Shown piece after piece: positions 21,907 through 32,972 of a DNA stretch of 64,000 nt; the stretch's first letter is position 1, and each line of letters starts with the position of its first letter. The position numbers were made by a program, and so were the translations under genes. The notes below the pieces were generated by a model. The model saw nothing but the letters and a program-made list of their open reading frames with translations, ran no database searches and was not told where the DNA came from. Source of the DNA: Armillaria gallica (taxonomy: Eukaryota; Basidiomycota; Agaricomycetes; Agaricales; Physalacriaceae); contig JBANDB010000006.1 of assembly GCA_037576215.1 (NCBI GenBank), positions 434,001 to 498,000 of the forward strand, given 5' to 3'.

Positions 21907-22245
21907 ATGTCAACGGCAGTCAGAGTCTCATCTTCACTTCGAGGACGAAGATTGTTGACCCTTGTCTCCAAAGTCCTTACCCCAGTACGTCTACATGATT
22001 CTATGTCGCAGTAACCGCTGAATCCTTACTCTGGTCTCAGACAGCACCCCGCCGCAGGATGGCCCAAGATACAGACCGCAGCTCAGTCGCGACCACAGTG
22101 GTAAGAGCGGCCTTTGACGGTCTGTCACCGCCAATAATTGATTATGGAATCGTAACAGCGAGAAGGCTGCTATGAAGACAACCAGAGCGAGGTTGAGACA
22201 CTTCGAGTTGCGCACAAGATTGTTTCATTCCGTGTGGAGAGTTGA
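21907..22245 (+). CDS. Possible small basic protein, unrecognised
   Basis: An ATG at 21907 opens MSTAVRVSSSLRGRRLLTL, an Arg/Ser-rich, mitochondrial-presequence-like start. A GTACGT donor at 21985 and an AG acceptor at about 22,040 join it in phase to TAPRRRMAQDTDRSS. A second intron (GTAAGA..AACAG) leads to a frame stopping at 22243-22245. The product would be about 75 residues. Splice signals are good, but there is no recognised family and other splicing is possible. Confidence 0.3.
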
Positions 22246-22550
22246 CAAGGACTTCCTAGGAGGACACAAGACCAGTGCAGGCGCAGGTCCTAGATAGAGC
22301 AGACCAAGCCTGGGATGCTCCCGACTGCCCCTGGTGTGGCATATTCCAGCGGTGGAGGCTCTGTTGTTCCTCGAAGAGAGGCGTCTCACATTCGAGGCCC
22401 AGGACTGCACCTCGTAGTAGAGGCGTAAAAGTAAGTCGTTATCGTCCTTGAGCAGGAGACGGACGATGACAAAGGATCTTAATCCACAGCCGGAGCTTCT
22501 GGATCCCGACGACCGCGCCTGGTGAAAGCACAAAATCCCATTAACGTACA

Positions 22551-23672
22551 TCATCCAAATCGCTGTTTAGCCAGCTGTTGGAACATAGACATTGTAGCGC
22601 TCTCTTTCTCCTTTATAGCTGTAGCTCGTTCGCGCATAGCTGCCGCTTTCTCTTCTTGTGCTTGTTGATACCTCTTCTTGCCAGCATCCCGTCTGGCAAT
22701 CCTGTATGATATTATGATCAGTTTTACCCTTCATACATGAGATAGCGGCGAACGTACCGAGCTTGAAAGCTATCACCAGCGAACAGCGCCGATTCATCGA
22801 GCTCTACTGAGTCGTCACCCTTCTCCCTGAAGGACTTGTCCGCATCCCTCCTGGCGCGTTTCTTCTCCAGCATTCCTTCCCTCCCGACCTCCCTTGGCCC
22901 AACCATATCCTCGATGCGCTCCTTATCCTCTGCACGCTCCCTCTTACGCTTATATTTCCGCTCCTCATCGCGGTACTCTGCATCAATTTCTCTCGCTAGG
23001 ACCAAGTCAGCCGGAGAAGGAAGCGTCGGCCCCTGCACACGCCCCGCGGAGGACTCTGCGAGAGGGCGGCTCTGCGTGGCAGCCCCGACGGACTCGCGCG
23101 CCGCACGGAGTGCTTCCCCGTCGGACTTGGAAGCGAAAGGCCATTTGTATGACGTTTGCGAGGTTGCGGGTATGGAAGAACTGTCCACGCCAGCATAGAG
23201 TTTTTCTGAGACGGATGTCAGTATTGTCAGCGAGAATGGTAGGAGCGTATTCACTTGATAGTTTCCCTCGATTCCAAGCCTAGGTTATGTTTGGGTTAGC
23301 GCTTTACAGAACGTAAGGAAAGGGTGTATTGTACCTTTACAAACTTGCGAAAATAGCTGTGTTACATATAAGACTGCATCGAACGAACATGGAGATGACT
23401 AACCTTCGGGCCCTCTCTCCAGATAGCTCATCAAAGTACTAGATATATATTAGCATATATCCAGGGTAAACGAAGAATTAGGGTACCTTTCCCTTCTCGT
23501 CCTTTAGCCAAATTCTGAATTCATCGCTCTTTTGAAAGTAATCCGTCTCTGATATTGGCAAAGCATTGTGTGGTAGACGACGCTCCTCGTCTTCCGAGTA
23601 CGAGCGGGACCTTTCTCTTCTTTTCGAACGGCCAGGGGAGCGCGACCGTGAACGTGAACGGTGAGAGGTCAT
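22551..23672 (-). CDS. SCI1-like RS-rich nuclear protein
   Basis: Six exons (23672..23487, 23438..23404, 23356..23335, 23279..23255, 23205..22758, 22701..22551) total 867 nt, 288 residues, exactly in frame. The N-terminus is an RS tract (HRSRSRSRSPGRSKRRERSR). A conserved block follows: DYFQKSDEFRIWLKDEKGK, FDELSGERARSYFRKFVKAW, NRGKLSKKLYAGV, then SQTSYKWPF. That series matches the core of plant Style Cell-cycle Inhibitor 1 and its uncharacterised eukaryotic relatives. The remainder is charged helix, ending SMFQQLAKQRFG. RS tracts point to nuclear speckles or splicing, by inference. Two exons of 22 and 25 nt are unusually small. It shares a 258-bp divergent promoter with the phosphatase gene. 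Confidence 0.82.
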
Positions 23673-23930
23673 TGGAACTGAGTAAGGACAGTGCAGGACA
23701 CGAGTCGCGCAAATAGGAGCGGCAAATGCCGAATGCTGTTTCCTTTCTAGGGAGTCGGGACCGCTCGACCGTGACGACTATTTGGTAACCGACGCTTCTT
23801 GGACACGACTACAATCTACCGCGAACGCGACCGTCGCAACGAGCACGGCCATCGAGGACGGCTCCACCGTCACCACCGGTCCATATATACTCTTCCTTAC
23901 GCCAGCCTGCAGCCTGTTCCAGCTTCCAAA
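23673..23930. promoter_or_regulatory. Divergent promoter, SCI1-like / metallophosphatase
   Basis: 258 bp between two start codons on opposite strands. A TATA-like CATATATACT lies at 23881-23891, about 45 bp before the phosphatase ATG. No other motif was identified. Confidence 0.45.
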
Positions 23931-25415
23931 ATGCCTTTCTTACGACCATTAGCCATGATACCTGTCGCCATCTTCGTCTATCTCATCATTCACCTCGACC
24001 TTCACATACAGCTCGTCAAGGCATTCTCAGACAATGGCGATACCCTAGATATGATTGCTTTCTCTGTTGAAGGGGAAAGAACTCACTTGAATGGAAATAC
24101 ACCGAAAACGTACTCTCGTCATATAGTAGCGGTCGGAGACCTTCACGGTGACTACCCTAGCGCGAGCAAAGTCCTGCAATTCTCCGGTGTTACAGACGAT
24201 AACGATGACTGGGCTGGAGGAGTAGACTTCTTTGTTCAGACTGGGGACATTATCGACCGGTTCGTGATTTCTGCTTTTACCTTGACGTTCGAATAATGAA
24301 TTCCTGACCATGCTGCAGAGGGATGATACTACACCACTTTTCAAACTCATGGACAAACTCCGAGAGCAAGCCCCCCAGAAAGGTGGTACCGTGCTTTCAC
24401 ATCTTGGAAACCATGAATGGATGAATGTAATAGGCGACTGGAGGTATACTACTTGCTCCAAGTTTGGGTCGCGTCTTCTTTCAACTGGCTTTCCAGATAC
24501 GTATATCCCAGCGAGATCAAGACCTTTGGCACTGTCGAGAACCGGCAAGAAATTCTCTCCACTGGCTGGCTTGGACGTTCTTGGGCAGCAAATTACACCA
24601 CAGCCTCTCGACTTCCTCTTCATCCCTCCTTGGGTCCACCGAACACGCCCTACCCTCCAAGTTCCTCTGGAACGTTTGGTTCGCTCTCCCATTCTGCGAT
24701 ATCGTTTGTCCATGGCGGTCTATCTCCGACATACCACGGCCTATCGCCCTTCCCCTCATACATCAACTCCCTCTCCGATTCTCTCTTGAGAAAACTTCAG
24801 TTTCGGGTACAGCCTAAACCGCACCCGCCTGGTCCTTATGTCGGACTTCCTGCTGGTCGGTATTCGTAGGGCAAAATGATTATCATTGGCAGTGGCTGAT
24901 TGTTACTATTAGGTACCACACCCGAGGAAGCGGAGCTATATAGTTCCAATGGTCCCCTGTGGTATCGGGGCTGGGCGACCGGGACCGAGGAACAGGTCTG
25001 CAATGATGTCGAAGCTGTCCTTGAGAAGACTGGAACTCGAAGAATGATTATGGGACATACACCAGACTTTGAAGTAAGCGTTCCATTCGACCATTGAGAG
25101 TATTGACATACCTTCTCTTGTAGAATATCAAGTCCCGCTGTGATGGAAAAATTATCATCATCGACACAGGTGTGCCTGAATGTCAAAATGCATTTATTTC
25201 GGCTGATAACTTTCCCTCAAGGAATTTCACGCGCGTATGGCGGTGCTCTTTCGGCGTTGTCTATTCATTACACGCTCGAACCGATCGGAACGGCAGATGA
25301 TCCTGAGAAACAGCAATGGGAGGAACGTGAACTCGTGGAAGCCTTGTACGCCGACAGAAAAGAACTCATCTCAGATGATAGAAGAGAAATCGCGGGCGAT
25401 TTCCACTTGCGATGA
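23931..25415 (+). CDS. Shewanella-like PPP metallophosphatase, membrane-anchored
   Basis: A calcineurin-type phosphoesterase with an N-terminal signal-anchor helix (MIPVAIFVYLIIHLDLHIQL). The metal motifs are in order: VGDLHGDY (GDxHG), QTGDIIDR, LGNHEWMN (GNHE), FVHGGLSP, and IMGHTPDFE. GISRAYGGALSAL near the end is typical of Shewanella-like phosphatases. The exons join through GT..AG introns (for example at about 24,448-24,496, 24,861-24,913 and 25,075-25,123) and the stop is at 25415. The splice joining exons 1 and 2 gives DRDDT where DRGDD is expected, so the Gly of GDxxDRG seems missing or the splice is unusual. It should act at an internal membrane or cell surface on phosphoproteins. 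The other catalytic residues are intact. Confidence 0.82.
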
Positions 25416-25745
25416 TATATATTCAGAACTTGAAATTGCACATGTAAATTATCATATTGTTGAACCTCGATCAGTTCCTGCAAATTTTGTCCAAGGGCTA
25501 TCGAACTTTTCCATATTTCCTTATTCACCATCATCATCAAAGGGGTACCATTTGGGTGCCAGTACATATGAGTATCATTACACAGCACGGTAATGTGTAT
25601 CAAGGGGCAAGAATGGACCCTTGTTCATAGTCGATGATTTGAAATACTTACCGAATAGGTCCCGTTCAGTACTTATTGGTTGCTCAGTATTGGCTGGAAA
25701 CTTCGATGACTTTCCCACTTTGATTCGAACTACCATCTCGAGTTC

Positions 25746-28665
25746 ATGGAAACTGGAAAAGATGCCGCAGCAAATGGCAAGAAAAAGCTTATCGTGCAGA
25801 GGGCTTGCGATGTTTGCCGACGCAGGAAGAGTACGTCTCCGTTCCCTGCTCTTTGCGAAAGTCTTTATATTTCTTTCCAGTTCGATGTAGGGCGCGTTTA
25901 TTTACACCGAAACTACAGGGCTGAGATCGTATCATGCGGGCAGGTGACGGGACTCGGACATCGGGTAAGCGATGTTCAACGTGTGTCGCGGGCAGGTTGG
26001 ACTGTACGTACATCGAGTCCATCAAGGTGAGTGTAGCGACCCCGCGATGCCCGTTCCCACTAATGTTGGAACTTAGGGCGCACCGTCTAAGCGGTCGGTT
26101 TTGCTTCACATTCTCTCAACATATCGCTCAACGTTCCGTTCAGCTACGTCAGGAGCCTGGAGGACAAGGTAGAAAAGATGGAGAACCTTCTTCGCAAGGT
26201 GCGTGCCGAGGTCATTCTATGTGGAAGAGATATCAACCGACTCTCGCAGATCCTTCCCCGGAAGCGGATTTGAAGGAGGAACTCGAGGCCGTTCAGACAC
26301 TTCCAGAGGATGCCCCGAGTATGTTACCTGCCTTGGTACAATCCCTGAGCTTCGAAGAACCGGAAGTGGAGGACCGTGATCATGCACTGGAGAGAAACCT
26401 CGAGGAATTCGAGGAATATGTCGTAGGCTATCGGTATCATGGGAAGTCAAGTTCTCTTCAATTCGTTCAAGAAGCGCTGGATGTCAAAGCGTGGCAACCA
26501 GGAACGCTATTCAATATCACGAGTTTCAATTCTTTCCGACCCGAGTTTTGGGAATTTCGTCCGTGGAACAATCCCTACCGCTATGTCTCGCAAGGGATGA
26601 ACTTCAGATTTCCGCCTGGGGATCTTATGCCGACGCTCATCGACGCGTACTTTATGTACCTGAATAACTTTCTTCCCGTCCTCCACCGGCCGACGTTTGA
26701 TAAATCCTTGAGGGAGGGGCTACACTACAGAAATTTCCAGTTCGGGGGAGTCGTTCTGGGCGTCTGTGCACTCGGGTCCAAATACGTAGATGACCCCCGG
26801 GTCCTCATCGAAGGCGAGCAGTCAAAGGCGTCAAGTGGGTGGAAGTGGATATATCAGGTTACTAGCCGGCGTCGCTCGTTTCCTTCCTTGGATCCTCCAA
26901 ATCTGTATGACGCGCAACTCTGCTGTGTAAGCCCGATATTCCTTCGTCTTATACGAGCTTTTGATGGAAGTGACAGCTTCTCTGTGAATTCTACTTGGGT
27001 TCCTCAGCACCGCAACAGTCCTGGACATTGGCGGGCGTTGGTCTGCGAATCGCGCAAGATGCAGGGGCTCACCGAAAGAAGACAACACGTAACAGTTCCG
27101 TAAAGAATACAGTGGAGGCCGAACTGTGGAAACGCGTATTTTGGTACTTCATACATTCGCCTCTCGGTCTCTGTTTACCTCTTGTATCAGGTGTCTTGTA
27201 AGTATCGATAGGACCCTTGGCTCGGCACTGGGTCGAGCGTGTGCCATTTACGATGAGGAGTGCGTGTAATCTCCCTCTTTACCGAGGCTTGGGCTGATTC
27301 GTCCTATAGTATTGACATCGACCTACCCACCGAATGTGACGATGAATATTGGGAACATCCTGACCCCCAGCAGGCCTTCAAACAACCTGTCGGCAAACCG
27401 TCAACCGTGTCATTCTTAAATTGTTACCTCCGGCTGACACGGCTGATTATGGTATGCATGCGCACTATCGTACGTCCTCCGGCTTCGCTCCCTCGAATAA
27501 TCCTTGGCTTACCGGATGCAGTACTCAATTCATAAATCAAAAGTTCTTTTCGTCCTCAAGAAAAACTGGGAGCATCAAGTGGTCGTCGAGCTTGACTCGG
27601 CATTGAACAAATGGGTAGACTCTATTCCTGAACATCGTAGGCACACAGCCCTGTCTCTTTTTTATAGCTCCTCACTCTGATCTCATCTAATCCACAGTAC
27701 GATGGGATCCCGATCGTGCCGACTTGGTGCATTTCCATCAATCCGCGTCCCTTCTGCTGTTATATTATCATCTCCAAATGCTCATCCACCGGCCCTTTAT
27801 CACGGCCCCACGTAGCGACGTTGGTTTCCCCTCCCTTGCTATATGTACGAATGCCGCACGCTCGTGTTCTCACATCGCGGAGCTGCAAAGTCGGAGGAAT
27901 GGTGATTATTTCCCTCCTGTATCCGGCGTAAGCTGTCTCACTGGCCTTGTGAGTTGTACTTATTCGACTACGTAGGTGCTGTCCTTCAACGCAGGAATCG
28001 TCCTCCTCGTCAACATCTGGAGTGGACGACATTCAGAGTTGGCAATTGACGTCGATAAAGAGATGGAAGACGTGCACAAGTGCATGAGAGTACTCGCAGA
28101 ACTAGAGATGCGGTGCGTACCCATTGGTTTTGCTCTATTCGTGGCTGATTACAGGATGGAAGGTATCAATATGCTGGTATTTTATGGTATGTCTTTCTCC
28201 GAATTACTACTGGGCTACTGACGAAGGTCTTTCCGTTCTTCAGGGATATCTTATACGAGCTAGCGTCTGCTAGCGATCTTCCGCTTCCTGATTCTAGAGA
28301 AAAAGAACCCACCGAGTCCTCCGAATTTGCAGAGAATTCAGACTGGATGTCGTACACTGATCCTCAACAACAGCTATACACCCTACCGACAAACAGTATC
28401 GACCTTGGACGAATGCCCCTCCACGGAGAGGTTGCTCACATTTCTGATTGGTACAACGCTAATCCGTACGACTGTACTCCTGCTACTGCCAGCGAACTTG
28501 ATGATGTCATGACAGCGATATGGGATAGGGCACCGAGTGGATTAAAGTACGTTCTTGTTTTGCTTGCATTGGATAGGGTGAACTGACCTTGGGTGTGATA
28601 GACCAGATGACTGGAGGGGCTATGTGGAGTTTGCGCAGAGTCAAGCTCCGGGAAGGGTGTTTTAG
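25746..28665 (+). CDS. Zn2Cys6 transcription factor with fungal-specific TF domain
   Basis: Splicing restores a full binuclear zinc cluster: RACDVCRRRK, then IRCDGTRTSGKRCSTC, then VAGRLDCTYIE. The middle link uses a 6-nt exon (TTCGAT, 25881-25886). The YVRSLEDKVEKMENLLRK linker coiled coil follows. The fungal_trans domain shows NFLPVLHRPTFDKSL, VLGVCALGSKYVDDPR, AGVGLRIAQDAGAHRKK, VEAELWKRVFW, LGSALGRACAIYDE and IDLPTECDDEYWE. Further on are FHQSASLLLLYYHLQMLIHR and CTNAARSCSHIAEL, and the end is FAQSQAPGRVF. There are about fourteen exons and no disabling change was seen. It should be a nuclear DNA-binding activator, often binding CGG pairs; its targets are unknown. Part of this gene is duplicated as a pseudogene at 47.4-48.0 kb. 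Confidence 0.85.
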
Positions 28666-29403
28666 AGAGAGTTTGTTTGATCACAGAAGGCGGGATTACT
28701 GCAGAGCGCGACCTAATATTGGTCTTGGATAATTGTATCATTATAGTGAACGAACCTTGTATTACTATAGACCTCTGTATTCTTCGATCGGTATATATAA
28801 GTTTTTGCAATCAACGCGACTGCTGTCCAGAGCCAAAGCAGCGTCGTCCGAACGATTGGGCCGCTGTTGGGCATCGGGCCGATCCCGACCGTGCATTCAC
28901 CACTGATACATTTCGACGGCCTACCCCCACTACCGAGTCACGCTTGTACCCCTCCCCACCATTTGCCGCCACCACCATCGTTATTGAACTCAAGAGTGAT
29001 TCATTCTGCTGCCGTAGGGGTCCATATATCGTCCATTTTCAGAGTTGTTTCCGGGGTTATTTTCCTGATGCAGAGTACACGTGCGGACTGTACTGGCACG
29101 AATGTAAATGATTTTTGTTTGTCGCTTCGATCGCCTTTGTAGAGCAAGTCCTTTCGGACCGACCTCGAGGGGCTTGGCTGGGACATCACGCGCACGAGCA
29201 AGGTCTTACCTGGAATTGCAAAGGGTAAGATTGGAGCATAAACGCATATCTTCTTCCTACATTGTCCGGATGATATATCTAAGACATACTAGTCCGTAGA
29301 TACGCTTCTGAAGTATCGCCACCACTGCGCCTGCTCCCGGATACGCGAAAACTTAGCGACACATACTTTCTCCAAAGGCGTGAAACTTTCGTCAACAAGT
29401 AGC
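28666..29403. other. Intergenic, possible 5' exons of NTPase gene B
   Basis: Mostly featureless. At about 29,150-29,226 a plus frame reads FRTDLEGLGWDITRTSKV before a GTAAG donor, and a frame just before 29404 (ATHTFSKGVKLSSTSS) resembles sequence at the same place in copies A and C. Gene B may therefore start earlier than annotated. Confidence 0.35.
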
Positions 29404-32348
29404 ATGGATTTGGCATCTCCTGTACTGTCAGACAGCTCTCAAATTCGTATGTGCGTTTGAATATATTGCAGTGTCCATCTGATAATCAGTTCGCACCTTC
29501 CAGCATCGTCGGTGAGCAGAACGAAGGAAGAGGATGATGTCGACATGGAAATCGCAAAAGGTAGGTCAATCCATTTGTCCGCGAGTGACAGATTCTCAGT
29601 TTCGCAATAGCTGCACAAGAGGACACGTCTCTTGAGGACGATAAAACAGAACACCTAAACGTCATAATTTTGGATAGTCTATCATCAGCCAAGGAATCGG
29701 GCAGACGTACAAGAGCGTACGATATACGGCTGTTCACAAGAATAGAAAATCTTCTCTTCAAGCCAAATAATTGCCATGACGATATTCCAGAGGAACTATA
29801 CGACCTCACGGAACAAGGAAGGATGAAAGGGGATTTTAGTGAACTGTTGAAGAACCGTCGAGTTTCATCTTCACTTCTGATCCATACATGCGCTCATATT
29901 TTCACTTTCAGGATGGTTCATAGGCAGAAGACTGAATCTGGGTACATCCTGAACTCCTATCCTCTTTCTCTCGCTCAACGCCTGCCTCTATAGATACAGA
30001 GAATAAAATCTTCGAAATACGGAAAAGTATCTCCCTTCAATGTCGCCGATATCGACCTGTCACTTATTTCGTTTCCAGAAGAACTCCAGAGAATGTCCAA
30101 GAAAGCTATAGAGGCTTTCGCTGGTGTCCTGCAGGACTATGCAATCGGACGACTAGATTATCACTTCTCGTCACGGCAAGACGGAAAAGGACCTCACGCG
30201 AATGTCCATCATCCTGACGCGGAGAGGGTCCACCTCCTCCTTGCTGGCCTCGGTGACCCCGACGAAACCCTCACCAGCTGGGAAGACATATTTCATTCCA
30301 CCGAGGAAGTACCACAAAATGCCTTTGCAACGTACTCCATTTTCCTCCTTTCCATCCCCCTCATTCTAATCATACCTAGGACGGTCATCAATATACCTGG
30401 ATACGGCAAGACCAGACTGCTCTTTGAAGCAGTTGCACAATATTTCTTGATTTATTTCACTTGTTCTAAAGAGAAAGCGACATGGACATCGGGGTCAGGT
30501 GATGTCCAATGGGTAGTGGAAACTGTTAACCCGACTCCGAAAAGTATGTACGGGGGCGAGGTCACACAGAGGGCGATCTACGTTCTTATCTATGCGAGGA
30601 TGTACGTTCTTATCTACTTCCTGGACCTGACATTATCACACCATCTGGCCCCTCTCGATGCTCGCCGCCGTCTCTTGCTGCTCCAAGCTTGTCCACCATG
30701 CCTCGCGAGCTCAGATGATCTCTTCGTCCACATTGCAAAAGTGGTGCAGTCATTTGACGACGAAACACTCCGTCGTGCTGCCGGGCAATCCTTGGATAAG
30801 TTTCGCCACTCCATCAAGGAGGTTCTGCATGACACCACTGACTCGCCGCGTATACACTTTACCTTTGATGAAGTGCACAATGCCACTCGCGATCCTTGGC
30901 TCTCCAATAGATATTCAATCTTTCCGCGGATGCTCCAGATGGTGGATTTCTCTTTGCGACCGAGGGCGATTGTGTGTGCGGCATCGGAAATGTCCGTCAA
31001 TATGTTGAATATCGGTACGCTGCCCCCTGTATCAGGGGTGTCGAGCTACGCGTCGAATACGCGACGTCTCCAGAGGGATAATTTGGAAGAGTATGTTCTC
31101 CATCATCTGAAAACAGTGCCTCCCAGAGTTCTTGAGAGAATCAAGACATGGCTATTTCCTCGGTGAGTTACTGACGTATTACTATCGATTCCTGTCTGCT
31201 TACTATTGTTGTCCAGACCACGCCTTGTTGCGAGGCTGATAGAGATGTACTTGACTGCTGCCCAAAACGGAGTCAAGAGAATACCGTACCACAGGATTCT
31301 ATCTAGTGCGTTCGAAGTATCGACCGGGTATCGGCCTATGGATGCTATCGACTTGGAAGCGCAGGAGGAGGAAGTACCCGAGTACATTTTTGGTCAATCC
31401 TTTGGTTGTGGTGTCTTGGAACGTGAAAGCCTCAACGGTAAACACACTCGACCATATTTCATCATCAACTTTTGCTGAAAGTCATACCATAGATCCCACA
31501 TTTATGAGGACAATCTCTAGGCTCCTCTACCGGTGGATACTTAGCAATTCTTCAACTCTGACGCTTGAGTGGAATGAATCCCCCAAACTCATTGAATTAG
31601 GAGTAACCCCACTCCCTCCTTTCAAGCCTCGATCACCGAGTTACTTCACGTGGAGTGTGTGCGACGACGTAGCATTGACAGAGGCATATGGTGCAGCATC
31701 GTTGATGGCGCTCCTTGGATCTCCTGACATCAACGTCTTTAAGCTATGTATGACAAAGGCCATAATTGTCAATGCCGAACAACCAGAACTGGAACAGACT
31801 CAGAAGGACATTTTCGAGAGATCCATAGTATGGACACTCATGAACAACCTAGGAAAAGAGAATGGATGTGTACTCGAGGATATTTTCGACTGTCATGATC
31901 ATGCTCCTCTGTGGACCAAGCAGCCTTACCGGCTGATCTCATTTGCGAGAGGGAACAGTGTACCTGTTCGTGTTACGTGGAAGTCGGGCGCCTCACCTCG
32001 ACTTGGCTTTAGAGCCCGAGAATCTGATGACATCGGGCAATGGTTGAGGGACCCGAAAGGTGTTCCGTTCATTTTCAAGGATGATCGTCACTGCCTCGCT
32101 TTCGTCGAGAATCGAACGACCCTGGAGCGGTCAGTGCTGGTAGTCCATGGTGCCCTGGAGGGTAATGTACGTGTGTTGTTTCCTCCATTGTGATGGAACT
32201 GATTGGGGACCGATTTCTACAGTGCGAGACGGAGAAACAGATAAAAGATCTTATGAAAGGCCTGCAGCACGAATGTGCTGTATACAGCGGTATCAACGAC
32301 TTGAAAGGCATAGGAAAGGGTCAAGTTGGTTTATTCGTGTTGTCGTAA
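29404..32348 (+). CDS. P-loop NTPase B (Crinkler-like candidate), intact
   Basis: Ten exons (29404..29446, 29504..29560, 29611..29856, 29912..29941, 29994..30026, 30079..30331, 30380..31162, 31217..31437, 31493..32166, 32223..32348) total 2466 nt, 821 residues, exactly in frame. Walker A is INIPGYGKTRLLFEAV, Walker B is HFTFDEVHNATRDPW, and the ARRRLLLLQACPP block lies between. The C-terminal part keeps LTEAYGAASLMALLGS, PYRLISFARGNSVPVRVTW and FVENRTTLERSVLVVHG and ends GKGQVGLFVLS. Several exon sizes equal those of gene A (30, 33, 221, 126 nt). It is the most complete of three long copies. The family call rests on motif order. A nucleotide-driven effector or self/nonself role is only a hypothesis. 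Confidence 0.72.
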
Positions 32349-32972
32349 TCCGCTCAATTGACTTCGTTGTAATATATATTGATGATCAAAGCATGCGAGC
32401 ACCATCCTGACAACGCGGGTAAACTCCAAAGACCCTACAAAGGATTCACTTGAATTGCGTGGCAGAGATAATAATATGACTTGCACTGAATCGTTACGCG
32501 ATCCTAAGTAATGGAAGGAAGGAAGGAAGGAGTTTTCATTAGTGGCACTCGGACATAATAAGGAAATCGCGTTCCAAGGCTCTGTGAGACCTATAGGATT
32601 CTCCACCACCAGGCCTCAGCGCTGAGCTATGAGAACATCGACATCACGTCCAACTCAGAATCCGAAAGTTAGATGTGCAGGCGCTTAGGCTCCAGTCTAA
32701 AATGATAATGAATTTCCATATACTTCATGTGAGACGTGGAAGAATTGGAATATGATCCGGGATCCCTCGACTTCGAGAAATGCTTGGGTACTTTTCACAT
32801 TGCACGAGCTCACCTCCGCCGTCAATCTACTTCAGTCTGAAACGGTGAAATCAAAACGAAATCATTAGGTTTGAATTCTCTATTGACATTTTGACCGTGC
32901 TTTCAATGCCGACTCTCCTCTTCGACATCAAGCCGGCTTAAGAGGGTTCCGACTGCAACTCAACGACCCTCC
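32349..32972. other. 3' flank shared with other NTPase copies, plus GGAA microsatellite
   Basis: Just after gene B, AACTCCAAAGACCCTAC (about 32,421) recurs after copy C (39,588) and, diverged, after gene A (near 11,650, minus strand). The duplicated unit therefore included 3' flanking DNA. A (GGAA)5 run lies at 32513-32532. The rest is featureless; it also holds the 3' region of the facing kinase-like gene. Confidence 0.5.

Noticed and set aside
22836..23198. Plus frames opposite the SCI1-like gene
   Set aside because: They mirror its charged codon pattern; the minus strand has the complete spliced protein.
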